From: Embleya sp040629175
Lineage (GTDB): Bacteria > Actinomycetota > Actinomycetes > Streptomycetales > Streptomycetaceae
Direction of reading: 5' to 3'
NCBI RefSeq assembly: GCF_040629175.1
Contig: NZ_JBEXUX010000001.1
Location: 62,001-126,000, forward strand
Length of the DNA stretch: 64,000 nucleotides
A program made the position numbers and the translations under genes. Every line of letters begins with the position of its first letter. Positions within the stretch are counted from its first letter, which is position 1. Under the pieces are notes generated by a model. That model was not told the origin of the DNA, did no database searches, and saw only the letters and a list, made by a program, of their open reading frames with translations. This document shows, one piece after another, positions 26,745 through 34,362 of the stretch.

Positions 26745-28685
26745 ATGCCCGTCGAGTCCCTGTTCCCGCGTCTGGAGCCGCTTCTGCCCCAGGTGCAGAA
26801 GCCCATCCAGTACGTCGGTGGCGAGCTCAACTCGACCGTCAAGGACTGGGACGCGTGCACGGTCCGCTGGGCCCTGATGTACCCGGACGCGTACGAGGTC
26901 GGCCTGCCCAACCAGGGTGTGATGATCCTGTACGAGGTCCTCAACGAGGTCGCCGACGTGCTCGCGGAGCGCACCTACGCGGTGTGGGGCGACCTGGAAA
27001 AGCTGATGCGCGAGCACGACGTGCCGCAGTTCACCGTGGACGGACATCGGCCGGTCGGCGCGTTCGACGTGTTCGGGCTGAGCTTCTCCACCGAGCTGGG
27101 CTACACGAACATGCTCAACGCGCTCGACCTGGCGGGCATCCCGATCGAGGCCAAGGACCGCACCGAGGATCACCCGATCGTGCTGGCCGGCGGACACGCC
27201 GCGTTCAACCCCGAGCCGATCGCGGACTTCATCGACTGCGCGGTGGTCGGCGACGGCGAGCAGGCCGTGCTCCAGATCACCGACATCATCCGGGCCTGGA
27301 AGGCCGAGGGCCGGCCCGGCGGCCGGGACGAGCTGCTCTTCCGCCTCGCGGTCACCGGCAACGTCTACGTGCCGCGTTTCTACGACGTGGACTACCTCGA
27401 CGACGGCCGGATCCAGCGGGTCGCGCCGAACCGCTCGGGCGTGCCGTGGCGGGTGTCCAAGCACACCGTGATGGACCTGGACGAGTGGCCCTACCCCAAG
27501 CAGCCGCTGGTCCCGCTCGCCGAGACGGTGCACGAGCGCATGTCGGTGGAGATCTTCCGAGGCTGCACCCGAGGCTGCCGGTTCTGCCAGGCGGGCATGA
27601 TCACCCGGCCGGTGCGCGAGCGCAGCATCAAGGGCATCGGCGAGATGGTCGACAAGGGCCTGAAGGCGACCGGCTTCGAGGAGGTCGGCCTGCTGTCGTT
27701 GTCCTCCGCCGACCACACCGAGATCGCCGAGGTGGCCAAGGGGCTGGCGGACCGCTACACCGACGACAAGATCGGCCTGTCGCTGCCGTCCACCCGGGTG
27801 GACGCGTTCAACATCGACCTGGCCAACGAGCTGACCCGCAACGGTCGCCGCTCGGGGCTGACCTTCGCACCCGAGGGCGGCAGCGAGCGGCTGCGCAAGG
27901 TGATCAACAAGATGGTGTCCGAGGAGGACCTCATCCGCACGGTCGCCACCGCGTACGGCAACGGCTGGCGCCAGGTGAAGCTCTACTTCATGGTCGGCCT
28001 GCCCACCGAGACCGACGAGGACGTGCTGCAGATCGCGGACATGGCCAAGAAGGTCATCCAGAAGGGCCGCGAGGTCTCCGGGAGCCGGGACATCCGCTGC
28101 ACGGTGTCGATCGGCGGCTTCGTGCCCAAGCCGCACACCCCGTTCCAGTGGGCCCCGCAGCTCGACCCGGCCGCCACCGACGCGCGGCTGCACAAGCTGC
28201 GTGACGCGATCCGCGCGGACCGCCAGTACGGCAAGTCGATCGGCTTCCGCTACCACGACGGCAAGCCCGGCGCGATCGAGGGCCTGCTCTCGCGCGGCGA
28301 CCGCCGGGTCGGCCGGATCATCCGGGCGGTCTGGGAGGACGGCGGCCGATTCGACGGCTGGAGCGAACACTTCAGCTACGACCGCTGGGTGCGCTGCGCC
28401 GACGAGGCGCTGTCCGACGAGCCGGTGGACCTGAACTGGTACACCACCCGCGAGCGCGAGTGGAACGAGGTGCTCCCGTGGGACCACCTCGACTCCGGCC
28501 TGGACAAGGACTGGCTCTGGGAGGACTGGCAGGACGCCCTCGACGAGACCGAGGTCGACGACTGCCGCTGGAGCCCCTGCTTCGACTGTGGCGTCTGTCC
28601 TCAACTCGGCACCGAAATTCAAATCGGCCCCACGGGCCAAAAGCTCCTCCCGCTCTCGGTGAAGCAGCCGGCCGCGCAGGGCTGA
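26745..28685 (+). CDS. TIGR03960-type B12-binding-like radical SAM protein
   Basis: 646 residues. An N-terminal cobalamin-binding-like Rossmann region (to about 230) precedes a radical SAM domain whose iron-sulfur motif is RGCTRGCRFCQAG, Cys about 272, 276 and 279 (CX3CX2C). The C-terminal region ends with a Cys-containing stretch CRWSPCFDCGVC, possibly a second cluster site. The ATG at 26745 follows GGAAGGA; the frame is open to 26607, overlapping rodA. In actinobacteria it normally pairs with a DUF2344/TIGR03936 protein, which here is at 35268. Reaction unknown; a role in RNA or ribosome modification has been guessed for the pair. Confidence 0.9.
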   Translation: MPVESLFPRLEPLLPQVQKPIQYVGGELNSTVKDWDACTVRWALMYPDAYEVGLPNQGVMILYEVLNEVADVLAERTYAVWGDLEKLMREHDVPQFTVDGHRPVGAFDVFGLSFSTELGYTNMLNALDLAGIPIEAKDRTEDHPIVLAGGHAAFNPEPIADFIDCAVVGDGEQAVLQITDIIRAWKAEGRPGGRDELLFRLAVTGNVYVPRFYDVDYLDDGRIQRVAPNRSGVPWRVSKHTVMDLDEWPYPKQPLVPLAETVHERMSVEIFRGCTRGCRFCQAGMITRPVRERSIKGIGEMVDKGLKATGFEEVGLLSLSSADHTEIAEVAKGLADRYTDDKIGLSLPSTRVDAFNIDLANELTRNGRRSGLTFAPEGGSERLRKVINKMVSEEDLIRTVATAYGNGWRQVKLYFMVGLPTETDEDVLQIADMAKKVIQKGREVSGSRDIRCTVSIGGFVPKPHTPFQWAPQLDPAATDARLHKLRDAIRADRQYGKSIGFRYHDGKPGAIEGLLSRGDRRVGRIIRAVWEDGGRFDGWSEHFSYDRWVRCADEALSDEPVDLNWYTTREREWNEVLPWDHLDSGLDKDWLWEDWQDALDETEVDDCRWSPCFDCGVCPQLGTEIQIGPTGQKLLPLSVKQPAAQG

Positions 28686-28899
28686 CGGCCAAGAACGGGG
28701 GAGCGGTCGAGCACCTCGCGAGACTTCCGGAGGATGTCCCCGAGGCCGAGCAGGACGAGATCCTGCGGAGCCTCGGGGTTCGGAAGCGGGTTTCAGTGGC
28801 CGCCGCCAGGGCCACGACGCCCTCGCCGGCGCCGACAGCCAACTCGGACATCGTCGGCACGGTCGAGTGGACACAGGGCCGGCGGGGGAGGCTCGTCTC
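28686..28899. other. Left edge of accessory island, possible gene remnant
   Basis: A plus-strand frame with no ATG/GTG/TTG start of its own reads VEHLARLPEDVPEAEQDE and on to RGRLVS. Its TGA overlaps the ATG of the regulator (ATGA at 28900-28903). It looks like the 3' end of a real protein gene whose beginning was lost or which starts at an unusual codon. Confidence 0.35.
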
Positions 28900-30078
28900 A
28901 TGAGCGTCGGCATCGGGGAGCGGCTGCGAGACGTACGCAAGCGGCGGGGGATGACTCAGAGGGAGTTGTCCAGCCAGTCGGGAGTGTCACTCTCGCTCAT
29001 CCGAAAATTGGAACAGGGCGAGCGCGACGACACGCGACTGGAGACCGCCCGACGGCTCGCGTCTGCCTTGCGCGTTCCCACCACGAGCCTGATGACGGAC
29101 TCCCCCGAGGAGTCCGCGTCCCAGGTATCCCTCGATCGGTGGGAGCCGGTACGCCGGGCGCTCATTGCTCCTCTGGCGGCCGGCAATGACCTCGAAGGGC
29201 CGACGCTTCAAGGGGTTCGCGCCGCGCTGTGGGACGCAACGCCTTTGTTTTCCGGTGATCGATTCGCCGAACTCGGCGCGGTCCTCCCATCCCTGCTGCG
29301 GGACGCCGAGGAACTGGCCCAGGCCGATCCCGCCGGGCGCGCGGTGCGAGCGAGGCTGATGTTGCTCACCGGCTGGCTCCTCACGCAGACCAGGCAGTTC
29401 GACGCCGCCGAGATGGCCCTCGAACGAGCCCTCGACGGAGCCACGGATCGCCTTCAGGGTGCCTCCGCGGTCAGCACCCAGTGCTGGCTCCTGCTGCGGC
29501 GCGGGAGGCTGGCGGACGCCCGGGCTCTGGCCACCAGATGGGCCGACGACGCCGAGCCGCGCATCTCCAAGGCAACTCCTGCTGAGCTGAGCGCCTGGGG
29601 GTGGCTCCTGCTTCGCCTATCGGCTGCCAGTGTTCGGGACAACCGTCCGGGCGAGTCCGAGGACGCCTTGCGCCTCGCTCATTCGGCAGCCGTTGCCATG
29701 GGCCGCGAGTACGACCCTCCCGAGAACTTCCTGAGCAGCTTCGGCCCGATCACGGTGGCGCTGAAGCGCGTAGAAAATGCGGCGATCGTCAACCGACCCG
29801 ATCGCGTGCTTCAACTCGCTGCACACATCCCTGTGGACAAGCTGAAGCCGACCTCGAACAACCGCAACCGGCACCTGCTCGACGTGGCGGACGCCTATGC
29901 CCGCACACGGCGTTTCGCAGAGGCCATTGACGTACTCCAGAAGGTCCGTGCGGGCTCTCCCGAGTGGCTCCCGAATCAGCGGTACGCCAGAGACATCATG
30001 GGACGCCTCGTAGTTGGCCGGCGCACGCTCACTCCCGAGATGCGTACCCTCTCCGACGCCGTAGGGCTGCCTCTGTAG
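28900..30078 (+). CDS. XRE-family regulator with TPR-like domain
   Basis: 392 residues. The N-terminal helix-turn-helix is a clear Cro/C1 type (MTQRELSSQSGVSLSLIRKL, about 18-37). The remaining 300 residues are all-helical and repeat-like, as in the actinomycete XRE-TPR regulators that accompany natural-product and RiPP genes. The ATG at 28900 overlaps the stop of an upstream frame and has GGGGGAGG nearby. Codon use is less extreme in GC than in the housekeeping genes around it. It is followed by a hairpin, and a 14-bp palindrome at 30696 in front of the peptide gene is a plausible target. I infer that it controls the peptide cluster. Confidence 0.85.
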   Translation: MSVGIGERLRDVRKRRGMTQRELSSQSGVSLSLIRKLEQGERDDTRLETARRLASALRVPTTSLMTDSPEESASQVSLDRWEPVRRALIAPLAAGNDLEGPTLQGVRAALWDATPLFSGDRFAELGAVLPSLLRDAEELAQADPAGRAVRARLMLLTGWLLTQTRQFDAAEMALERALDGATDRLQGASAVSTQCWLLLRRGRLADARALATRWADDAEPRISKATPAELSAWGWLLLRLSAASVRDNRPGESEDALRLAHSAAVAMGREYDPPENFLSSFGPITVALKRVENAAIVNRPDRVLQLAAHIPVDKLKPTSNNRNRHLLDVADAYARTRRFAEAIDVLQKVRAGSPEWLPNQRYARDIMGRLVVGRRTLTPEMRTLSDAVGLPL

Positions 30079-30086
30079 CACCTTGT

Positions 30087-30118
30087 GGTACTTCGCCTCG
30101 GGGTGCTCGCGAAGTGCC
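30087..30118 (+). terminator. Hairpin after the XRE gene
   Basis: An inverted repeat with 9 of 10 pairs (30087-30096 with 30109-30118), 12-nt loop, 8 nt after the stop. Confidence 0.45.
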
Positions 30119-30156
30119 ATTGAGATCATGTGGCCACGCTTCGTAACGTTGCGTAC

Positions 30157-30435
30157 ATGACGGACAGCGAGCAAGTCGATCGTGTGCGTTACCCGGACAA
30201 CGCTGCGACGGTCGGATGGAACAGCGATTCGGACGCCATGTCCGGCCGGGTGATCTCGTATCGGTACCTCGGTTCGCGAGTGCACGAGGACGTGCGAGGG
30301 CCTACGGGATATGAAGGCGATCCCCACGGACACCGACCCCATGCATCCTTCGGGCGTGCTCACCGAAATCCAGTCGGGCCGCGACGGACGGCTGGGGGTT
30401 GTGCGGGCGCACGACGCCGACGACAAGCACGGTGA
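30157..30435 (+). CDS. Hypothetical short ORF in the accessory island
   Basis: 92 residues starting MTDSEQVDRVRYPDNAATVG. TAACGT lies 7 nt before the ATG, so a leaderless message is possible. The first 50 residues look protein-like; the last 40 are Arg/Gly/Pro-rich and overlap the next ORF in another phase, so the real protein may end differently or the two ORFs may be one gene broken by a frameshift. Not recognised. Confidence 0.35.
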   Translation: MTDSEQVDRVRYPDNAATVGWNSDSDAMSGRVISYRYLGSRVHEDVRGPTGYEGDPHGHRPHASFGRAHRNPVGPRRTAGGCAGARRRRQAR

Positions 30436-30667
30436 TCCGCGGCGAGTTCGCCTTTGGTACGCCTACCTGCCGCGCATTGCTCCGGACGGGTGGCGTAAAG
30501 CAACTGCCGGCCTGGTTCGAGATTGCCTGGCGGCAGCACAGACTGAGATTTCTCCCAACGTCGCCAAGCGGCACGTCGTGGGCGCCAGAACGAAGGTGCC
30601 CCTCCGCGAGGGCTTGGCGACGACGGTCCGCCCCGAGCAGCGTCGCGACGATGAGGCCGCGGCCTGA
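30311..30667 (+). CDS. Hypothetical protein upstream of the peptide gene
   Basis: 118 residues, hydrophilic, with no signal or membrane segment. The sequence is plausible as protein for most of its length (for example VLTEIQSGRDGRLGVVRAHD and VRLWYAYLPRIAPDGW), and third-position bases are strongly G/C. No strong ribosome site is visible. It lies between the regulator and the precursor gene on the same strand, about 120 bp before the latter, so it may belong to the cluster. I do not recognise the family. Confidence 0.5.
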   Translation: MKAIPTDTDPMHPSGVLTEIQSGRDGRLGVVRAHDADDKHGDPRRVRLWYAYLPRIAPDGWRKATAGLVRDCLAAAQTEISPNVAKRHVVGARTKVPLREGLATTVRPEQRRDDEAAA

Positions 30668-30695
30668 GCGCGGACCGTCAAACCATCGACTCCCC

Positions 30696-30709
30696 GCCGC
30701 AATTGCGGC
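30696..30709. promoter_or_regulatory. 14-bp perfect palindrome, candidate operator
   Basis: GCCGCAATTGCGGC, self-complementary, 80 bp upstream of the peptide gene and in its likely promoter region. A candidate site for the XRE-family regulator; this is inference from position and symmetry. Confidence 0.4.
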
Positions 30710-30788
30710 AGGGCTGGGTAAAACGCCCAAGAGACAGCACGTCCTACTCGCACCACCGCCTATCGGCTGTCAGAGAGGACTTACGTCA

Positions 30789-31064
30789 ATGCAGAAGGCC
30801 ATCGAAGTACAGGCGCAGGCACCGGCCGGCGACCTTCTCGTTCCCCTTCAGGTGGACTACGGCACGCAGGTGCCGAACGACTTCACGCTCCCCGAGGGCT
30901 TGACCCTGGACGAGGGTCGGCAGATCACCGTGATGGGCGGCGAGGCCGTCATCGAGAGCGAGCTGAGCGCTCACATGGGGATCACGAAGTCCAACGCGGT
31001 TTCGGACGGGCAGCAGGGCGCGTTGGACCAGAACGTGCCGGACGACGCCACCCCCAATGCCTGA
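30789..31064 (+). CDS. Putative graspetide (ATP-grasp RiPP) precursor peptide
   Basis: 91 residues, no Cys, acidic, with no signal or membrane segment. The ATG has GAGAGGAC upstream, and the stop lies inside the start of the ATP-grasp gene (8-nt overlap), tying it to the maturation enzymes. The first 60 residues would be the leader. The last 30 (from about 61) contain hydroxyl or amine donors Thr66, Lys67, Ser68, Ser72 and Thr88 and carboxylates Asp73, Asp80, Asp85 and Asp86, what an ATP-grasp ligase would join as omega-esters or amides. Asp73-Gly74 is a classical site for aspartimide formation by the adjacent methyltransferase. Assignment rests on context; I do not recognise the sequence itself. 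Confidence 0.6.
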   Translation: MQKAIEVQAQAPAGDLLVPLQVDYGTQVPNDFTLPEGLTLDEGRQITVMGGEAVIESELSAHMGITKSNAVSDGQQGALDQNVPDDATPNA

Positions 31065-32013
31065 CCCGCGAATCGTTGTCGCCACCGGCCCGCTCGACGT
31101 CACCGCCGATTTCGTGATCGAGGAACTCAATCGTCGGGGCGTTCCGCTCGCGCGGATCGATACCGGCGCGTTCCCGGACTCGGTGAACCTGTCGGCGACG
31201 TTCGGGCCGGATGGCTGGCGGGGCAAGCTCTCGGGAGGATCCCGGACCGTGCGCCTCGAAGACTTGCGCGCGGTGTACTGGCGTCGCCCGTCGAACTTTC
31301 CCGCGGACAGTGTCGAGGCGGGCCCCTCCCGGGAGTTCGCCTCTCGGGAGGCCCGCAGCGGTATGACCGGTGTGCTGTACGCGCTCCCCGGTGTCGCTTG
31401 GGTGAATCATCCTCTCGCCATCACGGCATGCACCAAGCCGGCGCAACTCGCCGCGTTCGTCCGGGCCGGCTTGACCGTTCCGGCCACCTGGATCGGCAAT
31501 GTTCCGCAGGAGCACGGCGACTTCTGCAAGGCGGGCCCAGCGGTATCGAAGACCCTCGGCCCGATCAACTACGACGGACCGGAGGGGTACCAGGTGCTGT
31601 ACGCGGCGCGCGTCCCGCCGGAGCATTACGGCCATCCGCGAGCGCGGGCGACCGCCAACTGTCTCCAACGCGAGATCGAGCACAAGGTGGCCGAATACCG
31701 CGTGGCGGTGGTAGCGGATCGCCTTTTCATCAGCGAGGCGTCCGTCCTCGGCCCGTACCTCGACATCCGAGCAGTCGGCCAGGACGGCGTCACATACACA
31801 CCGGGAACGCTCCCCGACGCTGTGCAGGCGGGCATCCGCACCGTAACTCGCAAGTTCGGCCTGGTGTTTGCCGCCTGGGACCTCGTGCGCGACGACACCG
31901 GAAAAATCTGGGCGCTGGAGCTGAACCCGGGCGGGCAGTGGGCCTTCACGCCCGACCGCGACGACATCTGCCGGGCCATCGCCGACTATCTGGAGGAAGC
32001 CGCAAACACATGA
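31057..32013 (+). CDS. ATP-grasp peptide ligase (graspetide synthetase-like)
   Basis: 318 residues. The fold of the RimK-like / microviridin-type ATP-grasp maturases is indicated by the N-terminal DFVIEELNRRGVPLARIDTG, the middle WRRPSNFP, and above all the Mg/ATP-binding LELNPGGQWAF (about 285-295), which corresponds to the E-x-N-x-x-G-Q-W signature of graspetide ligases. It would activate Asp/Glu side chains of the precursor as acyl phosphates and close them on Ser/Thr/Lys. It resembles the SAV_5884-type RiPP maturases of actinomycetes (recalled, not searched). The gene starts inside the precursor's last codons and its stop overlaps the methyltransferase start (ATGA). Confidence 0.85.
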   Translation: MPDPRIVVATGPLDVTADFVIEELNRRGVPLARIDTGAFPDSVNLSATFGPDGWRGKLSGGSRTVRLEDLRAVYWRRPSNFPADSVEAGPSREFASREARSGMTGVLYALPGVAWVNHPLAITACTKPAQLAAFVRAGLTVPATWIGNVPQEHGDFCKAGPAVSKTLGPINYDGPEGYQVLYAARVPPEHYGHPRARATANCLQREIEHKVAEYRVAVVADRLFISEASVLGPYLDIRAVGQDGVTYTPGTLPDAVQAGIRTVTRKFGLVFAAWDLVRDDTGKIWALELNPGGQWAFTPDRDDICRAIADYLEEAANT

Positions 32014-33119
32014 CGACACTCGACGACGAAGCAACCGCACGGCGCACGGCCATGGTCAACGAATTGACCGCCGGCGGCCACGCAATCCGGCCCGACGTGG
32101 CCGACGCATTCCGGAATGAGCCCCGGCACGCCTACGTACGTCGGTTCACGCGCAGCCACCACATCGATGGTGCGTGGGTTTCCGAGGAGGTGAACGACGC
32201 GCACCCGGACTGGCTCGCCGAGGTCTATCGGGATCAGGTACTCCTCACCTCGACCTGGCCCGCGATGTCCTCGTCCACGGTGCCGTCGCTCATGGCCGAC
32301 ATGCTGGACGCCCTCGACGTGCACCCCGGCGCGACGGTGACCGAGATCGGCACGGGAACGGGCTACAACGCGGGACTCCTGGGTCGGCTCGTGGGGGACG
32401 AAAATGTTCTCTCCGTCGATGTCGCCCCGGAGCTGGTTTCCGCCGCGCGGGCCGCCCTTGAGGCCACCGGGCACGACAAGATCACCGTCGTCTGCGGTGA
32501 CGGCTCAAGCCCTGAGGTGGTGAAGCCCAACAGCACCGATCGACTCATCGCCACCTGCGGAGTGAATCGTCTCCCAACCGCGTGGCGCCGGGCCGTTCAT
32601 CCCGGCGGACTCATCGTTGTTCCACTCGGCGCCGGCATCGCCGTCCTCGACGTCAACAAGGAGCACGGCGTCCAGGGGCGGTTCCTGTCGACCGGGGCGT
32701 ACTTCATGAGCCTGCGACCCGCAAACGGCGCTCCCCTGATGCCACGCCCCGACAACCCGGAGGGGCCGACGGAACCCTGCACTATGCCGGTGGCGGCATG
32801 GAGCGACAGCGAGTTCACGTTCCTGGTGTCCTTCTCGCTGGGGTTGGACGACGTCCTGACCGACACCTCATCGTCGGGTGCCCTGACCCTGTGGCACAGG
32901 GACGGCTCGATTGCGACCGTCGCTGCGGACGGAACCGCACGTCAGGCCGGGCCGCGGCGGCTGGCCGATCTGCTGGGCCGGCTCTGGGACGACTACCAGG
33001 CGCACGGCCGACCGCCGCGCAATGCGTATCGCATCGCGGTAAGCCCCGACGGGACGCACACCGTAAGTGCTCAATGCGCAAGCGGGCTGTGGGAAGTACT
33101 CCCGCCCTACGCCGAGTAG
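32010..33119 (+). CDS. Protein-isoaspartate O-methyltransferase-like enzyme of the graspetide cluster
   Basis: 369 residues, far longer than the ~210 of a repair enzyme. The PIMT core is clear: SSSTVPSLMADML (about 88-100) and SAM motif I VTEIGTGTGYNAGLL (about 110-124). A C-terminal extension of about 150 residues follows. Long PIMT homologues next to ATP-grasp ligases form a stable aspartimide in graspetides such as fuscimiditide, and related ones occur with FxLD-type lanthipeptides. With a Cys-free precursor and an ATP-grasp partner the former role fits. Its ATG overlaps the ligase stop, and a strong hairpin follows 50 nt after its own stop, ending the operon. Confidence 0.85.
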   Translation: MTTLDDEATARRTAMVNELTAGGHAIRPDVADAFRNEPRHAYVRRFTRSHHIDGAWVSEEVNDAHPDWLAEVYRDQVLLTSTWPAMSSSTVPSLMADMLDALDVHPGATVTEIGTGTGYNAGLLGRLVGDENVLSVDVAPELVSAARAALEATGHDKITVVCGDGSSPEVVKPNSTDRLIATCGVNRLPTAWRRAVHPGGLIVVPLGAGIAVLDVNKEHGVQGRFLSTGAYFMSLRPANGAPLMPRPDNPEGPTEPCTMPVAAWSDSEFTFLVSFSLGLDDVLTDTSSSGALTLWHRDGSIATVAADGTARQAGPRRLADLLGRLWDDYQAHGRPPRNAYRIAVSPDGTHTVSAQCASGLWEVLPPYAE

Positions 33120-33166
33120 CTACCCCGGAGAGAGGGACCAAGCGTCCCCCTTGGCAAGGTCTCGTT

Positions 33167-33198
33167 CACGGCCCCACGTCGGCCGAGGTGGGGCCGTG
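33167..33198 (+). terminator. Terminator of the graspetide operon
   Basis: A perfect 11-bp inverted repeat (33167-33177 with 33188-33198), 10-nt loop, 48 nt after the methyltransferase stop. Confidence 0.7.
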
Positions 33199-33220
33199 CC
33201 CTATATGCGTGGAGCATCGA

Positions 33221-33470
33221 TTGGTAAAGAGGTACCTCTCGGACGAAGAGTGGGACCTGGCTGTTGCGGTACTCCCGACGCGAGTTCAGGGGTTGTGCCG
33301 TACCGCAATTTCGTGGATTTCATCGCAATGCGCTATTGGGAGCGCTTGTCATGGAAGTCGCTTGCCCTTTGCAGTGCGACGCATGAGCGCTATCTGGAAG
33401 CCCGCTTCTCCCAGCGGCGGCAACAGGGGCGATGGGCCGCGCTGCACGAGGTCTTGGGTCACCGTCACGC
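33221..33470 (+). pseudogene. Decayed IS5-like transposase N-terminus
   Basis: From the TTG at 33221 the frame reads LVKRYLSDEEWDLAVAVLP, the usual opening of IS5-family (DUF4096) transposases. At about 33290 the similarity passes to the next frame: YRNFVDFIAMRYWERLSWKS, then THERYLEARFSQRRQQGRW and LHEVL, which match the W-L-x(n)-VHERF-x-W-x-x-x-G-W pattern of that domain. One frameshift and loss of the catalytic part make it non-functional. Identification is by pattern memory and is moderate. Confidence 0.45.
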
Positions 33471-34350
33471 CCCATGGTTGGCCGCGGCCGGGGACCCCGT
33501 GCCACCCCACCTCGCGCCGCGTCGATGCAGACATGCTGACGGACCACACCGGTGGCTATTCCGCGAACCGCATTGGCGAGCCTGCCATCCGATTCTCTAC
33601 TCACGCGCGGGGCCCGCCTGGCATGAGTCCCTGGAGGCGGTGGCCGGTTACTACTCCGGGAGGTGGCCAACATGGGCGGCCGTTCCCGGCTGCATCTGCC
33701 GCAGTAGGGCTGCAACCATCGCGTCCCTCTCCACCTCGTGGCGCCGCGCCGGGATCTATCCGCAACCTTTTGGCGAGCGGGGTCGCGTCGTTTCTACGTG
33801 GAGTCTCCAGTTGGTACAGAGATACCTCGGCAGTCACCCGTTCCTCGAATATGCCTTCCGCGTAGACGCATTCGCCTCGGCCCGGGATCGAGCAGCACAA
33901 AAGAGCCCTTGGTGGATCGATCGCCTCCACCCGAATGGTGGACGTGTAGACGTCAAGTTCGCTGCGGGGTACGAACTGGGTGATGTATGGCGGTGGTTGG
34001 CGCGTATTTCGCGCATTTCGCAGAGTGGGCCGTCGAATTCGGCGAAGCCCGGGTAATGGGATTCCCGGGTGGCCGTGGTCGAGGAGGAGGTCGAAGTCCG
34101 GGTCGGGCGTGGTCGGTACGTCGTCGGGCGTCGTGGGTGGGTGCGCACCGTCGTGGAGGATGCCGCCGCGCCGGCGCGGGGTGGCGAACCCCGCACCTTC
34201 GTGGGCCTGGCTTGATCCGGTCGGTCGTGGCGAGCCAGGCTCGGCAGGTCTTGTTCGCTCGCTATGTCAGCGATCGCCTGTTGTCGAGTAGTCGTGTGGT
34301 CACGTGGGGCAGCAATGGTGGTCCTGCCTCCTTGTCGGTGGAGGGGCCAT
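33471..34350. other. Degenerate sequence between the transposase remnant and the next gene
   Basis: About 880 bp with long but unconvincing open frames on both strands and lower GC than the flanks. The motif TTGGTA-AGAG-TACCTC near 33221 recurs imperfectly at about 33811. I see no intact gene; it is probably the debris of mobile or accessory DNA at the right edge of the island. Confidence 0.4.
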
Positions 34351-34356
34351 TAATCT
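34351..34356 (+). promoter_or_regulatory. Candidate -10 for leaderless transcript
   Basis: TAATCT, 6 nt, then GTG at 34363. Confidence 0.5.
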
Positions 34357-34362
34357 GCCGGG

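Noticed and set aside
30789..31064. FxLD-type lanthipeptide precursor as an alternative identity
   Set aside because: The peptide has no Cys, no dehydratase or cyclase is nearby, and DFTLPEGLTLDEG is only superficially like the FxLD motif.
33067..34056. 329-residue plus-strand ORF at the right end of the island
   Set aside because: Only about 60 residues resemble a transposase; the rest is not protein-like and the start lies inside the methyltransferase gene.
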